A stretch of 64,000 bases of DNA from Marivirga aurantiaca (GTDB lineage: Bacteria; Bacteroidota; Bacteroidia; Cytophagales; Cyclobacteriaceae). Each line of letters starts with the position of its first letter. Within the stretch, counting starts at the first letter, position 1. The notes beneath the pieces are model-generated. The model saw only the letters and a program-made list of their open reading frames with translations. It did not search any database and was not told where the DNA came from. Location: positions 62,001 to 126,000 of the forward strand of contig NZ_JAEQBW010000001.1 of assembly GCF_016679925.1 (NCBI RefSeq), written 5' to 3'. The translations under genes were made by a program, and so were the position numbers. Shown in pieces: positions 17,924-27,404 of this stretch.

Positions 17924-19375
17924 ATGAAGACAAATAAATATTTAAACATCGGTTTAAGCTTGGTGGCTTTAGTTTTTACAGCCACCTCTTGTACAGATGA
18001 TTTTGAGGAAATAAACACAAATCCAAATGGTCCTATTTCAGTCCCATCTGATTTGTTGTTGACAAGTATACAGGAATCTACTGCAGATATACTTTATAAC
18101 GCCCAAATTGGAGGCGATATGGGAGCATGCATCATACAACACTGGGGTAAGGTACAATATAATGATGAAGAGAGGTATGCTTTCAGGTCAGGTGTTATTA
18201 ATAACATTTGGAATGGTTTTTATGCCGGAGGAATCAATGATGCTAAAGCTATGATTAGGTTGGCGGAAGAAGAAGAGAATGAAGTAAATCAAGGGGTTGG
18301 TAAAATTATGCAAGCCTATATCTATTCTTTATTAGTAGAAATGTACGGGCCAATCCCATTCTCTGAAGCACTTTTAGCAGATGAGGGAAATACAACCCCT
18401 GCTTATGATGATGAAGCTACAGTTTATAGTGGAATCATTGATTTGTATGATGAAGGTATAGCACTTTTAGACGGTTCAGGGTCAATTAATGAGACTCAGG
18501 ATTTGATGTATGATGGAGATGTTGACCAATGGAAAAAGGCTGCTAATTCTTTGAAATTCAGAACGTTAATGAGAATTTCTGATGCATCTGTTGCAGGTGT
18601 TGATGTGGCTGCGGGTTTACAAAGTATTGTAAATAGTGGTGTTCATTTCACAAGCAATGCGGACAATGCTATATTGCCTTATACTGGTGTTAACCCTAAT
18701 GCCAATCCTATTTGGAATACAATTGTATTTACAACTAGAAGTGAATATAAAATCAATCAAACAACTGTTCAATTATTAGAGGGATTGAATGATCCTAGAT
18801 TAGCTGTTTATGCCCAACCTAATGATGGAGGTATTATCAGAGGTGTTGCTCCTGGTATTTTGAATCCTGTTCAAAATGGTTTTAGCTATGCGAATGTAAG
18901 TGCGTTAGGAACACAATTTCTTGCGGCTGACTTTCCTGCTACTTTTATGTCTTATTCTGAATTAAATTTTCTTTTAGCTGAGGCAGCAAAAAGAGGATTG
19001 ATTAATGGAGGAGATGCAGCAGCTGAACAATTTTATAATGCAGGAATAACAGCTTCATTTGATACTTATGGTGTAGCTGGGGCTTCAAATTATATTAGCA
19101 ATGAGGTAGCTTATGAAGCAGCCAATGCCTTAGAGCAAATTGGAACGCAAAACTATATCGCATTATATAGTCAGGGTGTAGAAGCTTGGACAGAATGGAG
19201 AAGAACAAAATTCCCTGCTTTATCTCCTGCAATTGATCCAATTGTAGGCACACAAATTCCTTCTCGATACACATATCCAACTGATGAGCAATCATTGAAT
19301 TCAACTAATTATTCAGCTGGATCAAGTATGTTGGGAGGAGATGATTTGAGTACTAAGCTTATTTTTGTTAAATAA
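17924..19375 (+). CDS. SusD/RagB nutrient-binding surface lipoprotein (locus 3)
   Basis: A 483-residue SusD-like lipoprotein; lipobox ATSC with Cys23. It has the subfamily marks EEINTNPNGPISVPSDLLL, MQAYIYSLLVEMYGPIPFSEALL (about 126-148), LNFLLAEAAKRG and the closing RYTYPTDEQSLNSTNYSAG. These match the locus 2 SusD closely, so both the SusC and SusD of loci 2 and 3 are paired paralogues. It would act as the substrate-binding lid of the locus 3 transporter. The next lipoprotein starts 16 bases downstream. Confidence 0.95.
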   Translation: MKTNKYLNIGLSLVALVFTATSCTDDFEEINTNPNGPISVPSDLLLTSIQESTADILYNAQIGGDMGACIIQHWGKVQYNDEERYAFRSGVINNIWNGFYAGGINDAKAMIRLAEEEENEVNQGVGKIMQAYIYSLLVEMYGPIPFSEALLADEGNTTPAYDDEATVYSGIIDLYDEGIALLDGSGSINETQDLMYDGDVDQWKKAANSLKFRTLMRISDASVAGVDVAAGLQSIVNSGVHFTSNADNAILPYTGVNPNANPIWNTIVFTTRSEYKINQTTVQLLEGLNDPRLAVYAQPNDGGIIRGVAPGILNPVQNGFSYANVSALGTQFLAADFPATFMSYSELNFLLAEAAKRGLINGGDAAAEQFYNAGITASFDTYGVAGASNYISNEVAYEAANALEQIGTQNYIALYSQGVEAWTEWRRTKFPALSPAIDPIVGTQIPSRYTYPTDEQSLNSTNYSAGSSMLGGDDLSTKLIFVK

Positions 19376-19391
19376 TACTAAATAAATTATT

Positions 19392-20228
19392 ATGAAAAAT
19401 ATATTATATGTTTTTTTACTTTCTGCAATTGTTTTTGCAGGATGTACCGAACCTGAGAATTTAGTTACAGGAACTGCTCAAGAAGGAGCATTCCTTAGCT
19501 TGAGTGGTTCTGGCTCATTAGCTGGTGCTCCGGCACCTGGTGTGGAACTGGAGGATGCTACTATTAGTTTTCAAGCAACTATACTTGATTACAATGTAAA
19601 AGTTTCTAGCGATGCTAGTGTAGTTGATGAATTAGTGGCTTATAAGTCCTTTGGGGGAGAGGTTGTAGAAATTTCTAGAACTTCTGCATCATCTGATGAA
19701 GGACTAAGTGTTAATTATGAAACTATAGGAGATTTTCTTTCTGGATTCAGTGGTGTGGCATCTAGTGACCTTCGTGTAGGTGATCAAATCAGTTTTTATA
19801 CAGAAATAGTGATGAAAGATGGTAGAGTTTTGGTTGATAAAGAGGCAACTTTAAATATAAATGTTTCTTGTTTAGCTGATTTAACAGGTACCTATTTGGT
19901 AACCAATACTTGGTGTGCTCCTTCCTTTACGGTAGAAATTACCCAAAATGCAGATGGTTCTTATTATTTACCTGTTGCTGATGGTGGTGGGCTTTCAAAA
20001 TGTACTGCTAATACAACGCTTCCTAATTACGGTTCAATAATTGAGCAATGTGGTGAAATCTTGCCAACTGATGAACTTCAATATGGTACTGGTGGATCTG
20101 GTAACGCAATTGGTGATATCACCGGTGGATCTTGGGATGCAGAGAATGGTATTATTACCTTGCAACATACTCAAGGCTTTACTGCTAACTGGCCATCAGA
20201 ATGGGAATCTACCTACACCAGACAATAA
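19392..20228 (+). CDS. Surface lipoprotein of unknown function (locus 3 accessory)
   Basis: A 278-residue lipoprotein; lipobox FAGC with Cys18. Two parts are visible: an N-terminal beta-rich domain (about 30-150) and a C-terminal domain beginning at CLADLTGTYLVTNTWCAPSFTVEI that holds six further Cys, possibly disulfide-bonded outside the cell. It resembles SusCD-associated lipoproteins in Bacteroidota that have no defined function. Position after susD suggests a role in substrate capture by the same transporter (inference). Confidence 0.7.
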   Translation: MKNILYVFLLSAIVFAGCTEPENLVTGTAQEGAFLSLSGSGSLAGAPAPGVELEDATISFQATILDYNVKVSSDASVVDELVAYKSFGGEVVEISRTSASSDEGLSVNYETIGDFLSGFSGVASSDLRVGDQISFYTEIVMKDGRVLVDKEATLNINVSCLADLTGTYLVTNTWCAPSFTVEITQNADGSYYLPVADGGGLSKCTANTTLPNYGSIIEQCGEILPTDELQYGTGGSGNAIGDITGGSWDAENGIITLQHTQGFTANWPSEWESTYTRQ

Positions 20229-20246
20229 TCTTTAATTTTTAATTAA

Positions 20247-21053
20247 ATGAACATGAAGTTAATAAATAAATTTAAATATGCATTATCAATATTAGGGGCA
20301 AGTTCCCTGATATTGATGTCTTGCGAACAGGATGAATTAACTGGTCTTTCTCCACTTAAAGCGACTAATCCAGGAGTATCAATATCTCCTGATCCGGGAA
20401 GTTTTTCGATGATTGAACAGGATACAACTATTGAAGTAACAATTACTTTAAGTGAAGCTCAAATAGTAGATGTTCCTTTTTACTTTACTCATACTTCAGA
20501 AGAAGGTGTTGACGGTGAGGATTTTGAAGTTCAAAGCGTTGTTGTTGAAAAGGGATCAACTGAAGGAGTAGGCTATATTACACTTATTGGTAGCGCAACC
20601 CCTCAAGGTAAGCGATCAATTTCTATAGCAATTGGAGATAATCAAGTTGCAAATACTAATTATACCCCCCAAACCTTTACCTGGGATGTGATTGATTATG
20701 ATGCAAGTATCACTTGGGCTGATTGCGATACTGATATTGATTTATATTTAGTAACTTCGGGCACTGCAATTGATGGTTCTTTTACAGTTGATTGTGTTGA
20801 ACCGGTTAATCTTGAAGGTTTACCAAATGGAGAATATGAATTATATGCGGAATATTGGGCTGGAGATGATTCAAAAGTTCATCCGGTAACAGTTGAGTTC
20901 TCTAATAATAATGGAGAAAATTACCTATATACTCAATCTGAGGATGATGCAATAAGTGTTGATAATCCATTTGCACTAATTGGAAGCGTTGTTGTAAATA
21001 ATGGTTCTTATACAGCTTTTGATGGTGATGGTAATTCTTTAGGAGCAATGTAA
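20247..21053 (+). CDS. Surface lipoprotein, Calx-beta-like then C-terminal beta domain (locus 3 accessory)
   Basis: A 268-residue lipoprotein; lipobox LMSC with Cys26 (Cys24 if the second ATG at 20253 is used, which is equally likely). Residues about 45-150 form a beta-sandwich with a Calx-beta flavour (GVDGEDFEVQSVVVEKGSTEG). The remainder (about 150-268) is a second domain containing CDTDIDLYLV, close to the pattern of small acidic domains that may bind calcium. It is the last gene before a perfect terminator hairpin. Function unknown; position suggests a SusCD helper. Confidence 0.72.
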   Translation: MNMKLINKFKYALSILGASSLILMSCEQDELTGLSPLKATNPGVSISPDPGSFSMIEQDTTIEVTITLSEAQIVDVPFYFTHTSEEGVDGEDFEVQSVVVEKGSTEGVGYITLIGSATPQGKRSISIAIGDNQVANTNYTPQTFTWDVIDYDASITWADCDTDIDLYLVTSGTAIDGSFTVDCVEPVNLEGLPNGEYELYAEYWAGDDSKVHPVTVEFSNNNGENYLYTQSEDDAISVDNPFALIGSVVVNNGSYTAFDGDGNSLGAM

Positions 21054-21084
21054 TTTAGTAATACAATAATATACATAATGTGAT

Positions 21085-21113
21085 AAAAGGTGCAACCATT
21101 GGTTGCACCTTTT
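21085..21113 (+). terminator. Intrinsic terminator after SusCD locus 3
   Basis: A perfect 13-base stem: aaaaggtgcaacc (21085-21097) and ggttgcacctttt (21101-21113) with a 3-base loop, ending in a T-rich tract. Confidence 0.92.
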
Positions 21114-21530
21114 ATTTGTTTAACCAACAATTACTTAATCAGCTGTAAGCTTTTTTATTGGATATAATTCCTCAGAATTAATTTTTTTAATTCCTCTCAC
21201 GGTAATGAATCTGAGAGTAAAATCTACTACTTCTTATGAGCTTTTTCTTTTAATGATTAGAATATAAATTAATTAAAAACGCTTTTCGATTCACTACTTT
21301 TTAAGTCTGAATAATTTATTAATTTAGAAGAGGTTGTATGTGTTGGTTTTTATTAGTCTAAATAGTAGCTTAAGGGCTTATTATTTAATGACAACTTTTC
21401 AATTAGTTGGCATTATGTAAGTAGTTATTAAGTTTATATCTGTTCCCCTATATTGGGAAATTGTATTTATTTATGTACATTCGGAGCGTGCAATTGTTGT
21501 TTTAATTATTATTAAATTGTTAAACATTTT
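21114..21530. other. Intergenic region upstream of the Asp-box protein operon
   Basis: About 415 AT-rich bases. No gene or RNA seen. A near -7 element TACATTCG, one mismatch from TAnnTTTG, lies around 21476-21483, about 48 bases before the next start codon, but no clear -33 partner was found. Confidence 0.5.
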
Positions 21531-22238
21531 ATGAAGAACTTATTGGTAGTTTTATTGATACTTATAATAGTAGTATCAAAATCCTATGCTCAATCTACAG
21601 TAGGCGGTATAGCTGGTAAAGGAATGGACATGCAAACGGTACCTGCGGGTTTCGTTTCTCAAATTGATTTGGCTGATTATTCTACTGAAGGCTCAGTTTA
21701 TTTATTTGATGATTGGAAATATGGAGTGCTATATTTCACTAATAATCAAGAGTTTAAGTGTAACTTAAATGTGAATTTAGAAACAAGTAGTGTTGAAGTG
21801 CTTGTTGATAAATCGATTAAAGTTGCCTCTCCTAAATATTTAACTAAGATAGTTGTGTTTAATCATTTAGATACTTCAGATTATGTGTATGAAACACTGA
21901 TGATTGATGAAAAAAAGATTGAAACTTATATATCCCCCCTTTTTGAGGGAGAGAATTTTTCAGTCTATAAGCAATTTGGTGTTCAACTTAAAGAATCAAA
22001 TTATGTACCAGCTTTAGATATGGGAAGTAAGAAGGATAAATATATCTCAGACAACCATTTATTAATTAAAGGTGGTGACAACTTCTTTTATGTAAGAGGA
22101 GGTAAAAGAAAGTTTGCTTCTAATTTTCAACATTCAGATAAAATATTGAGTTTTATTAAGGAAACTGCCTTAAACCATAAAAACGAAAAAGATCTTGTGA
22201 AAATAGTAGAATATATAGATAATATTACCAATCAATAA
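21531..22238 (+). CDS. Exported protein of unknown function
   Basis: A 235-residue protein with a signal peptide (1-20, cleavage after SYA). The rest is beta-rich with evenly spaced strands (GSVYLFDDWKYGVLYF, LTKIVVFNHLDT) and ends in a charged helix. I do not recognise the family. It lies 5 bases before the 1235-residue Asp-box protein and is surely co-transcribed with it, so a joint role at the cell surface is likely (inference). Confidence 0.65.
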   Translation: MKNLLVVLLILIIVVSKSYAQSTVGGIAGKGMDMQTVPAGFVSQIDLADYSTEGSVYLFDDWKYGVLYFTNNQEFKCNLNVNLETSSVEVLVDKSIKVASPKYLTKIVVFNHLDTSDYVYETLMIDEKKIETYISPLFEGENFSVYKQFGVQLKESNYVPALDMGSKKDKYISDNHLLIKGGDNFFYVRGGKRKFASNFQHSDKILSFIKETALNHKNEKDLVKIVEYIDNITNQ

Positions 22239-22243
22239 TAATT

Positions 22244-25200
22244 ATGAAAATAAATTTTATCAAATCTTTAATAATAGCTTGCCTGGTTATTACAACAGGC
22301 ACCTATTTATATACTAATTACTCTACTTCTACAGATGAAAGCATAAGAGTAGAAAAAGTATGGTCGTCAAAAAAGACCAAAGTGAAATCCGGAGAAGAGG
22401 CATTCATGAAACCCGATGGTTTTATTGAGTACTTTAATTCAATTTCAAAGGAAATTAACCAAACTGAGTCTGGCTATCAAAAGGGGTATCGTTTTAATGA
22501 GCTTTCAAAGTCATTAAAGAAGCAAGCGCAAGCAAGGACTAATGCTAATGTTCCAGCCGAATTTATTTCCCGTGGACCGGGGAACGTAGGTGGTAGAACA
22601 AGGGCAATAGCCGTTGATCCTGATGATAATACAAGCTGCACCTGGCTGGCCGGTGCTTCAAGTGGTGGGATCTGGAAAACTACTGATTGTGGTGAAACCT
22701 GGATCAATATTTCACCTGATTTACCAAACCTTTCTACTAATTCAATTGCACAGGCCTCTTCTAATCCTGATGTAATCTATGTGGGTACAGGAGAAGTGTT
22801 TGCAGGAAATACAACATTTGTAAGAGGTGATGGTATTTATAAAAGTACGGACAGAGGAGCTACATGGAGTTTGCTTTCTTCAACAGTAGATAATGCTGAT
22901 TATATTTCTGTAAACAGAATTGCTGTTGATCCTACAGATGAAAATACTGTAGTGATTGCTACTAACAGTGGTATTTATAAGTCAACAGATGGAGGTGCAA
23001 CATGGTCAGAAACTTATAGTGCTTCTTCAATTGGTTCAGTTCAGGATTTGCAAGTAGACCCATCGGATTACAATATTCAATATGCAGGTGTAAATAGCAA
23101 TGGTATTTATAAATCTATCGATGCAGGTGACACCTGGACAAGATCTTCTGACGGAATTGCTGAAGGTGTAAGATTTGAAATTGCAGTGGCTCCAAGTGAT
23201 CCTAATATTGTTTACACTTCAACTTTTTCAGGTGAAGAAACTGTTTTATACTATTCAGAGGATAAAGGAGAAAGTTGGATACTCGTTGGAGACCCTGATT
23301 ATGATACTAATTTCTTAGGGGCACAAGGTTGGTATGACAATACTATTGCAGTAAACCCTTATAACCCTTATGAGGCATATGTGGGTGGTGTAAGCATCGG
23401 CAAGTATTTAGTTGACCCTAATAATATTGGTGAAACGGAAAGACAATTTATTGGAGTAGATATTGAAGGAACTAACTTTATAGAGTTTGTGAATTTTGGT
23501 GCAACTTACAACGCAGGTTCACTTAATATATCAGATGGAAGTAATAATCCTTCGGAAAATCCTGTTACAGTTGAAATTCGTTTTGGGGCAGATAATGTAC
23601 AAAAAGCTCATAGGTTTACTGTACCCGAAGGTGCTACTTCCGGAGTGGCCATTGCAGATTATACTTATCAGGATTACATTGATGTGCCTTTTGAAGTGTG
23701 GGACATTGAAAATGATCGCCAATTAATGGTTTCTTTTCGTGACCAGGAAAATGATGGAGAGTTTAATCTTAATTCACGTAGTTCAACGGATGAAGATTTA
23801 TCCGCAGCAAGAGAATACTTTTATGTTCATGATGTGGATTATGATGCATCAACTCCTAATAGTGATATTGCAATAGATGGTGGTGTTGAATTCGCAAATA
23901 TGTATTACTTCTGGCCTGTATTGGCTGAAGAGGCTACATGGGATCCTGCTTCATTTGAAAATGCCATAATGAGAATTAATTATGGCTCGCAATTTCTGGC
24001 TCAAGCTACAGCAGTTGCTATTTATGATGCCTACGGTAATTATGAGGGACAAAATCAAAATACTGTTCACCCGGATCATCATCATTTGACTTTTGTTAAA
24101 ATTGATGATGACAATGAAACTTTTATGATTATCAATGGTAATGATGGTGGTTTTAGTCTTTCAATGAATAACGGAGAAACAATGGATCAAATCACTGATG
24201 GTTATGTAACTTCTCAATTTTATGGTGCTGATAAAAAGCCGGGAGAAGACAAATATATTGGTGGTACACAGGATAATGGAACCTGGGTTTCCACCGGCAC
24301 ATCGGTTGATGAAACCAATGCTTATAATTTCGTGATAGGTGGAGATGGTTTTGAAGTGCTTTGGCATGCTACTGACACTGAGAAAGTGTTGGGAAGTATT
24401 TATAATAACAGAATCCAAAAGTCAACCAATGGAGGACAATCATTTTCAGCATCTGCAAATGGTATAACTTCCGGTGATGGTCCTTTTATTACAAGGCTTG
24501 CTGGTTCTGTTAGTTCTCCTGATGTGGTTTATGCTATTGGTGAAACTGGTGTTTATAAAAGTACCAATTTTGGAGGTAGCTGGACAATGAAGACCATTGA
24601 TAATGAAACCTGGGGCGGAAATGCAAGTGCAAGCGATGTAGAGGTTTCTTTAGCTAATGACCAGATAGTGTGGGCAGGTGCCGGGATGGCAAGTAGCTTA
24701 AACTTTTTCGTTTCAACTGATGCAGGAGAGACCTATGAAGCGGTTAATAATTATACTTCAGATCCTAATGCTTATTCCACTGGGATATATACCCATCCAA
24801 CGGAAGAAAATACAGCTTATGCATTGTTTTCCAGAGCTAACTTTCCTAAAATCTTAAAAACTACTGATTTAGGACAAACGTGGACGGACATCTCAGGCTT
24901 TGCTGAAGGAGGGAATGAAAGTACCAAAGGATTTCCTGATGTATTCGTTCATAGCCTTTTGGTAATGCCATTTGATACAGATATTATATGGGTAGGTACG
25001 GAAATTGGTTTGTACGAATCTTTAGATGGTGGTGAATCATGGAATATTAGAAATGATCTCCCTGCTGTGTCTATTTGGTCAATGAAAATTGTAGATGATC
25101 AGGTGGTACTGGGAACACATGGTAGAGGTATCTGGACAGCAACAATTGGAGAGTTAGCCATTGCTGGTTTAAAGGCTCAAACTTTCAACTATGTGGGTTA

Positions 25201-25951
25201 TGGAGAGGCAGAATTGACGCTTGATTTACCAGTGGATTATTCTCAGGTAAAAGTATTGGTGAATGATGTTGAAGTTGAAACAATTGATAATCCGGTTGCA
25301 GGCAATTCTACTGTTATGTTAGAGAATTTTATTGAATTTGAGGGTGCTGACATCAAAATAGTAGGTACTTATGAAGGTGTGGATTATCAATCTAGTGTAT
25401 TGAAAACAGAAGCTATAGATGCTACTCCTGAAATATTGGATTTCTCAGCAGCTAATGAAGGTGATAATTTCCCTGTGTCAATAGAATTGGAAAACAATGA
25501 GCCATTTGAAAAAGTTGAAGTGATTTTTGGTGATGAAGTTGTTTATACTGATACGCAATCACTTACCAAGTCTGATGTGTCAAGAGTAATTAATTTTGAT
25601 TATGCTGAAGCAAACAGTAATAACGTACAGCTGAAAGCATATATTAATGATTTCGTATTCACGACTAATACAGTAAATATTGTTACTTCCAACAAACAGA
25701 AAAAATTGAATGCAGGCTTAAAGTTATACCCCAATCCTGCTGTTGATTTTGTGAACGTAACTGTTGAAGGAATGAATATTGTTGAACTCTCTGTTTACAC
25801 TGCTAATGGACAGTTTGTGAAAAACCAAAGAGTGAAGCAGACAGAAAAACAAGCGCAGTTGAACATTGCAGACCTGAAACAAGGAATGTACCTGCTTCAG
25901 GTAAAAGATGCTAAAGGTGCTTTAAGAACAAAAAGGTTTATTAAGCAATAA
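22244..25951 (+). CDS. Secreted Asp-box (BNR/VPS10-like) beta-propeller protein with T9SS sorting domain
   Basis: A 1235-residue exported protein. After an N-terminal hydrophobic signal (about 7-24) come many Asp-box motifs of the S/T-x-D-x-G-x-x-W type, among them about 201 (STDRGATW), 247, 291 and 338, then weaker ones at about 641, 727 and beyond (KSTNFGGSW, KTTDLGQTW, ESLDGGESW). Such repeats form seven- to ten-bladed propellers as in sortilin and xyloglucanases. A stretch of about 215 residues (about 390-605) without Asp-boxes splits the propeller; it has its own beta-rich character and is followed by HPDHHH. The last about 75 residues (LKLYPNPAVDFVNV to the end) are a type A T9SS sorting domain, so the protein should reach the surface or medium. 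Enzymatic activity cannot be claimed. Confidence 0.88.
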   Translation: MKINFIKSLIIACLVITTGTYLYTNYSTSTDESIRVEKVWSSKKTKVKSGEEAFMKPDGFIEYFNSISKEINQTESGYQKGYRFNELSKSLKKQAQARTNANVPAEFISRGPGNVGGRTRAIAVDPDDNTSCTWLAGASSGGIWKTTDCGETWINISPDLPNLSTNSIAQASSNPDVIYVGTGEVFAGNTTFVRGDGIYKSTDRGATWSLLSSTVDNADYISVNRIAVDPTDENTVVIATNSGIYKSTDGGATWSETYSASSIGSVQDLQVDPSDYNIQYAGVNSNGIYKSIDAGDTWTRSSDGIAEGVRFEIAVAPSDPNIVYTSTFSGEETVLYYSEDKGESWILVGDPDYDTNFLGAQGWYDNTIAVNPYNPYEAYVGGVSIGKYLVDPNNIGETERQFIGVDIEGTNFIEFVNFGATYNAGSLNISDGSNNPSENPVTVEIRFGADNVQKAHRFTVPEGATSGVAIADYTYQDYIDVPFEVWDIENDRQLMVSFRDQENDGEFNLNSRSSTDEDLSAAREYFYVHDVDYDASTPNSDIAIDGGVEFANMYYFWPVLAEEATWDPASFENAIMRINYGSQFLAQATAVAIYDAYGNYEGQNQNTVHPDHHHLTFVKIDDDNETFMIINGNDGGFSLSMNNGETMDQITDGYVTSQFYGADKKPGEDKYIGGTQDNGTWVSTGTSVDETNAYNFVIGGDGFEVLWHATDTEKVLGSIYNNRIQKSTNGGQSFSASANGITSGDGPFITRLAGSVSSPDVVYAIGETGVYKSTNFGGSWTMKTIDNETWGGNASASDVEVSLANDQIVWAGAGMASSLNFFVSTDAGETYEAVNNYTSDPNAYSTGIYTHPTEENTAYALFSRANFPKILKTTDLGQTWTDISGFAEGGNESTKGFPDVFVHSLLVMPFDTDIIWVGTEIGLYESLDGGESWNIRNDLPAVSIWSMKIVDDQVVLGTHGRGIWTATIGELAIAGLKAQTFNYVGYGEAELTLDLPVDYSQVKVLVNDVEVETIDNPVAGNSTVMLENFIEFEGADIKIVGTYEGVDYQSSVLKTEAIDATPEILDFSAANEGDNFPVSIELENNEPFEKVEVIFGDEVVYTDTQSLTKSDVSRVINFDYAEANSNNVQLKAYINDFVFTTNTVNIVTSNKQKKLNAGLKLYPNPAVDFVNVTVEGMNIVELSVYTANGQFVKNQRVKQTEKQAQLNIADLKQGMYLLQVKDAKGALRTKRFIKQ

Positions 25952-26367
25952 TGAGAAATATTATTTTAATTTTTTCATTGATAGTTGTTATCGGATGCAA
26001 TAAAAAAGTTGCATCCGGCAATAGCTCCTCCGGTTATAGAGAGGTTGCTTATGAAGCCCTGGATATTCCGCAAATGCAGTTTACTGAGAATATTAGTAAG
26101 GATTATGTGCTAGGAACATTCCAAAATAGAGCGGATGTCCCAGGTTCTGAGCCATTAAAGTATATAGTAATTAAAATTGCTGATAACTCAGTAATTAAAA
26201 AAGGCTCTATACCCAATGGCTCGGTGAAATGGGCGGATGATTACCAGTTGGAGATTGTTGCTCCACCAGGTATGCCTGAAGGTAATGACAAAACCATTGC
26301 TGATTATACTTACAGGTTCGATGTAAAAAGTGGTAAGAAAATTCAACAAGCCACAATTTCAAATTAG
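25951..26367 (+). CDS. Small lipoprotein of unknown function
   Basis: A 138-residue lipoprotein; lipobox VIGC with Cys16. The mature part is short and beta-rich with no recognised family. Its ATG shares one base with the stop codon of the Asp-box gene, which points to translational coupling. The stop codon overlaps the 3' end of the convergent hldD gene by four bases. A role with the Asp-box protein is inferred from the operon only. Confidence 0.65.
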   Translation: MRNIILIFSLIVVIGCNKKVASGNSSSGYREVAYEALDIPQMQFTENISKDYVLGTFQNRADVPGSEPLKYIVIKIADNSVIKKGSIPNGSVKWADDYQLEIVAPPGMPEGNDKTIADYTYRFDVKSGKKIQQATISN

Positions 26368-27314
26368 AGTTTAATCTTTTTAATATAATCCTTAACCCCT
26401 TCCTCTAATGGAGTGAAGGGGTTTTTATATCCAATCCCTTTCAATTTCCTCATATCAGCTTCAGTAAAATATTGATATTTATCCCTAATATCGGCTGGGG
26501 TATCAATAAAGGAGATTTTTTCAGGCATATCCATTGATTTGAATACAGCTTTTACTAAATCAACGAAAGTACGCGCTGTACCACTTCCTAAATTATATAT
26601 TCCTGAATTCTTTCTGTGGTGCATTAACCAAATCATCACATCCACTACGTCTTTTACATACACGAAATCTCGCATTTGCTCTCCATCCTTAAAATTCGGG
26701 TTGTGGGAACGGAAAAGTTTCATGGCTCCTGTTTCCTTAATTTGTTTATAAGCATGCATGATTACGCTTGCCATTCTACCTTTATGATATTCCCCAGGGC
26801 CGTATACATTAAAGAATTTTAAGCCAGCCCAGAAGAAAGGCTTCTCTTTTTGTTGTAAAGCCCATATATCAAATTCATTTTTAGAATCTCCATAAGCATT
26901 CAATGGCTTTAGTTGAGGAATTAAAGCTTCATCATCTTTGTAGCCCATTTCACCTAGTCCATAAGTGGCAGCAGAACTGGCATACACTAAAGGGATTTGC
27001 TTTCTGATACACAACTCCCATATTTTTTTGGTGTAATCTGTATTCAACTGATAAAGCAATTCGCGGTCAAACTCCGCTGTGTCTGTTCTGGCTCCAATAT
27101 GAAATATAAATTCAATTTCTTCTTTTTGCTCTTCTATCCATTCAAAGAAATTATTTCTATCAACTTTTTGCGTAATCTTTAAACCCTCAATATTTTTATT
27201 TTTTAGGGAATTGTCGAACTTATCAACAGCAATGAGATGTTTAAAACCGTCTTCGTTGAGTCTTTTAATCAAGTTACTGGCTATAAATCCTGCTGCTCCG
27301 GTGACTATAATCAT
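26364..27314 (-). CDS. hldD: ADP-L-glycero-D-manno-heptose 6-epimerase
   Basis: A 316-residue extended short-chain dehydrogenase that epimerises ADP-D-glycero-D-manno-heptose to the L form used in LPS inner core. It shows the Rossmann motif TGAAGFIAS (5-13), HIGARTDT (72-79), SSAATYG (113-119) with the catalytic Tyr141-x-x-x-Lys145, and FFNVYGPGEYHKGRMASV, a hallmark of HldD that separates it from UDP-sugar epimerases. Length fits the family. It is divergent from queD and converges with the lipoprotein gene. Its 3' coding end also contains the hairpin that probably terminates the opposite operon. Confidence 0.93.
   Translation of the reverse strand: MIIVTGAAGFIASNLIKRLNEDGFKHLIAVDKFDNSLKNKNIEGLKITQKVDRNNFFEWIEEQKEEIEFIFHIGARTDTAEFDRELLYQLNTDYTKKIWELCIRKQIPLVYASSAATYGLGEMGYKDDEALIPQLKPLNAYGDSKNEFDIWALQQKEKPFFWAGLKFFNVYGPGEYHKGRMASVIMHAYKQIKETGAMKLFRSHNPNFKDGEQMRDFVYVKDVVDVMIWLMHHRKNSGIYNLGSGTARTFVDLVKAVFKSMDMPEKISFIDTPADIRDKYQYFTEADMRKLKGIGYKNPFTPLEEGVKDYIKKIKL
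26394..26423 (+). terminator. Probable intrinsic terminator of the Asp-box operon, inside hldD
   Basis: The arms aacccctt (26394-26401) and aaggggtt (26416-26423) form an 8-base stem followed on the plus strand by a T tract (26422-26426). It begins 27 bases after the lipoprotein stop codon and lies within the antisense of the hldD coding sequence. Confidence 0.6.
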
Positions 27315-27374
27315 GGGTTATTTTTTTATGGTTAAGCTATTAGCACAAAACTATTTATATTAAATGAATAAACG

Positions 27375-27382
27375 TATATTTG
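27375..27382 (+). promoter_or_regulatory. Predicted -7 element of the queD-dnaX transcript
   Basis: TATATTTG fits TAnnTTTG exactly and is followed by GCACC, a likely start-site context, 22 bases before the queD ATG. The -33 region has only TTTA at a 17-base distance, so the assignment rests on the -7 element. Confidence 0.5.
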
Positions 27383-27404
27383 CACCCTAAAAATTAAGGT
27401 TGAC

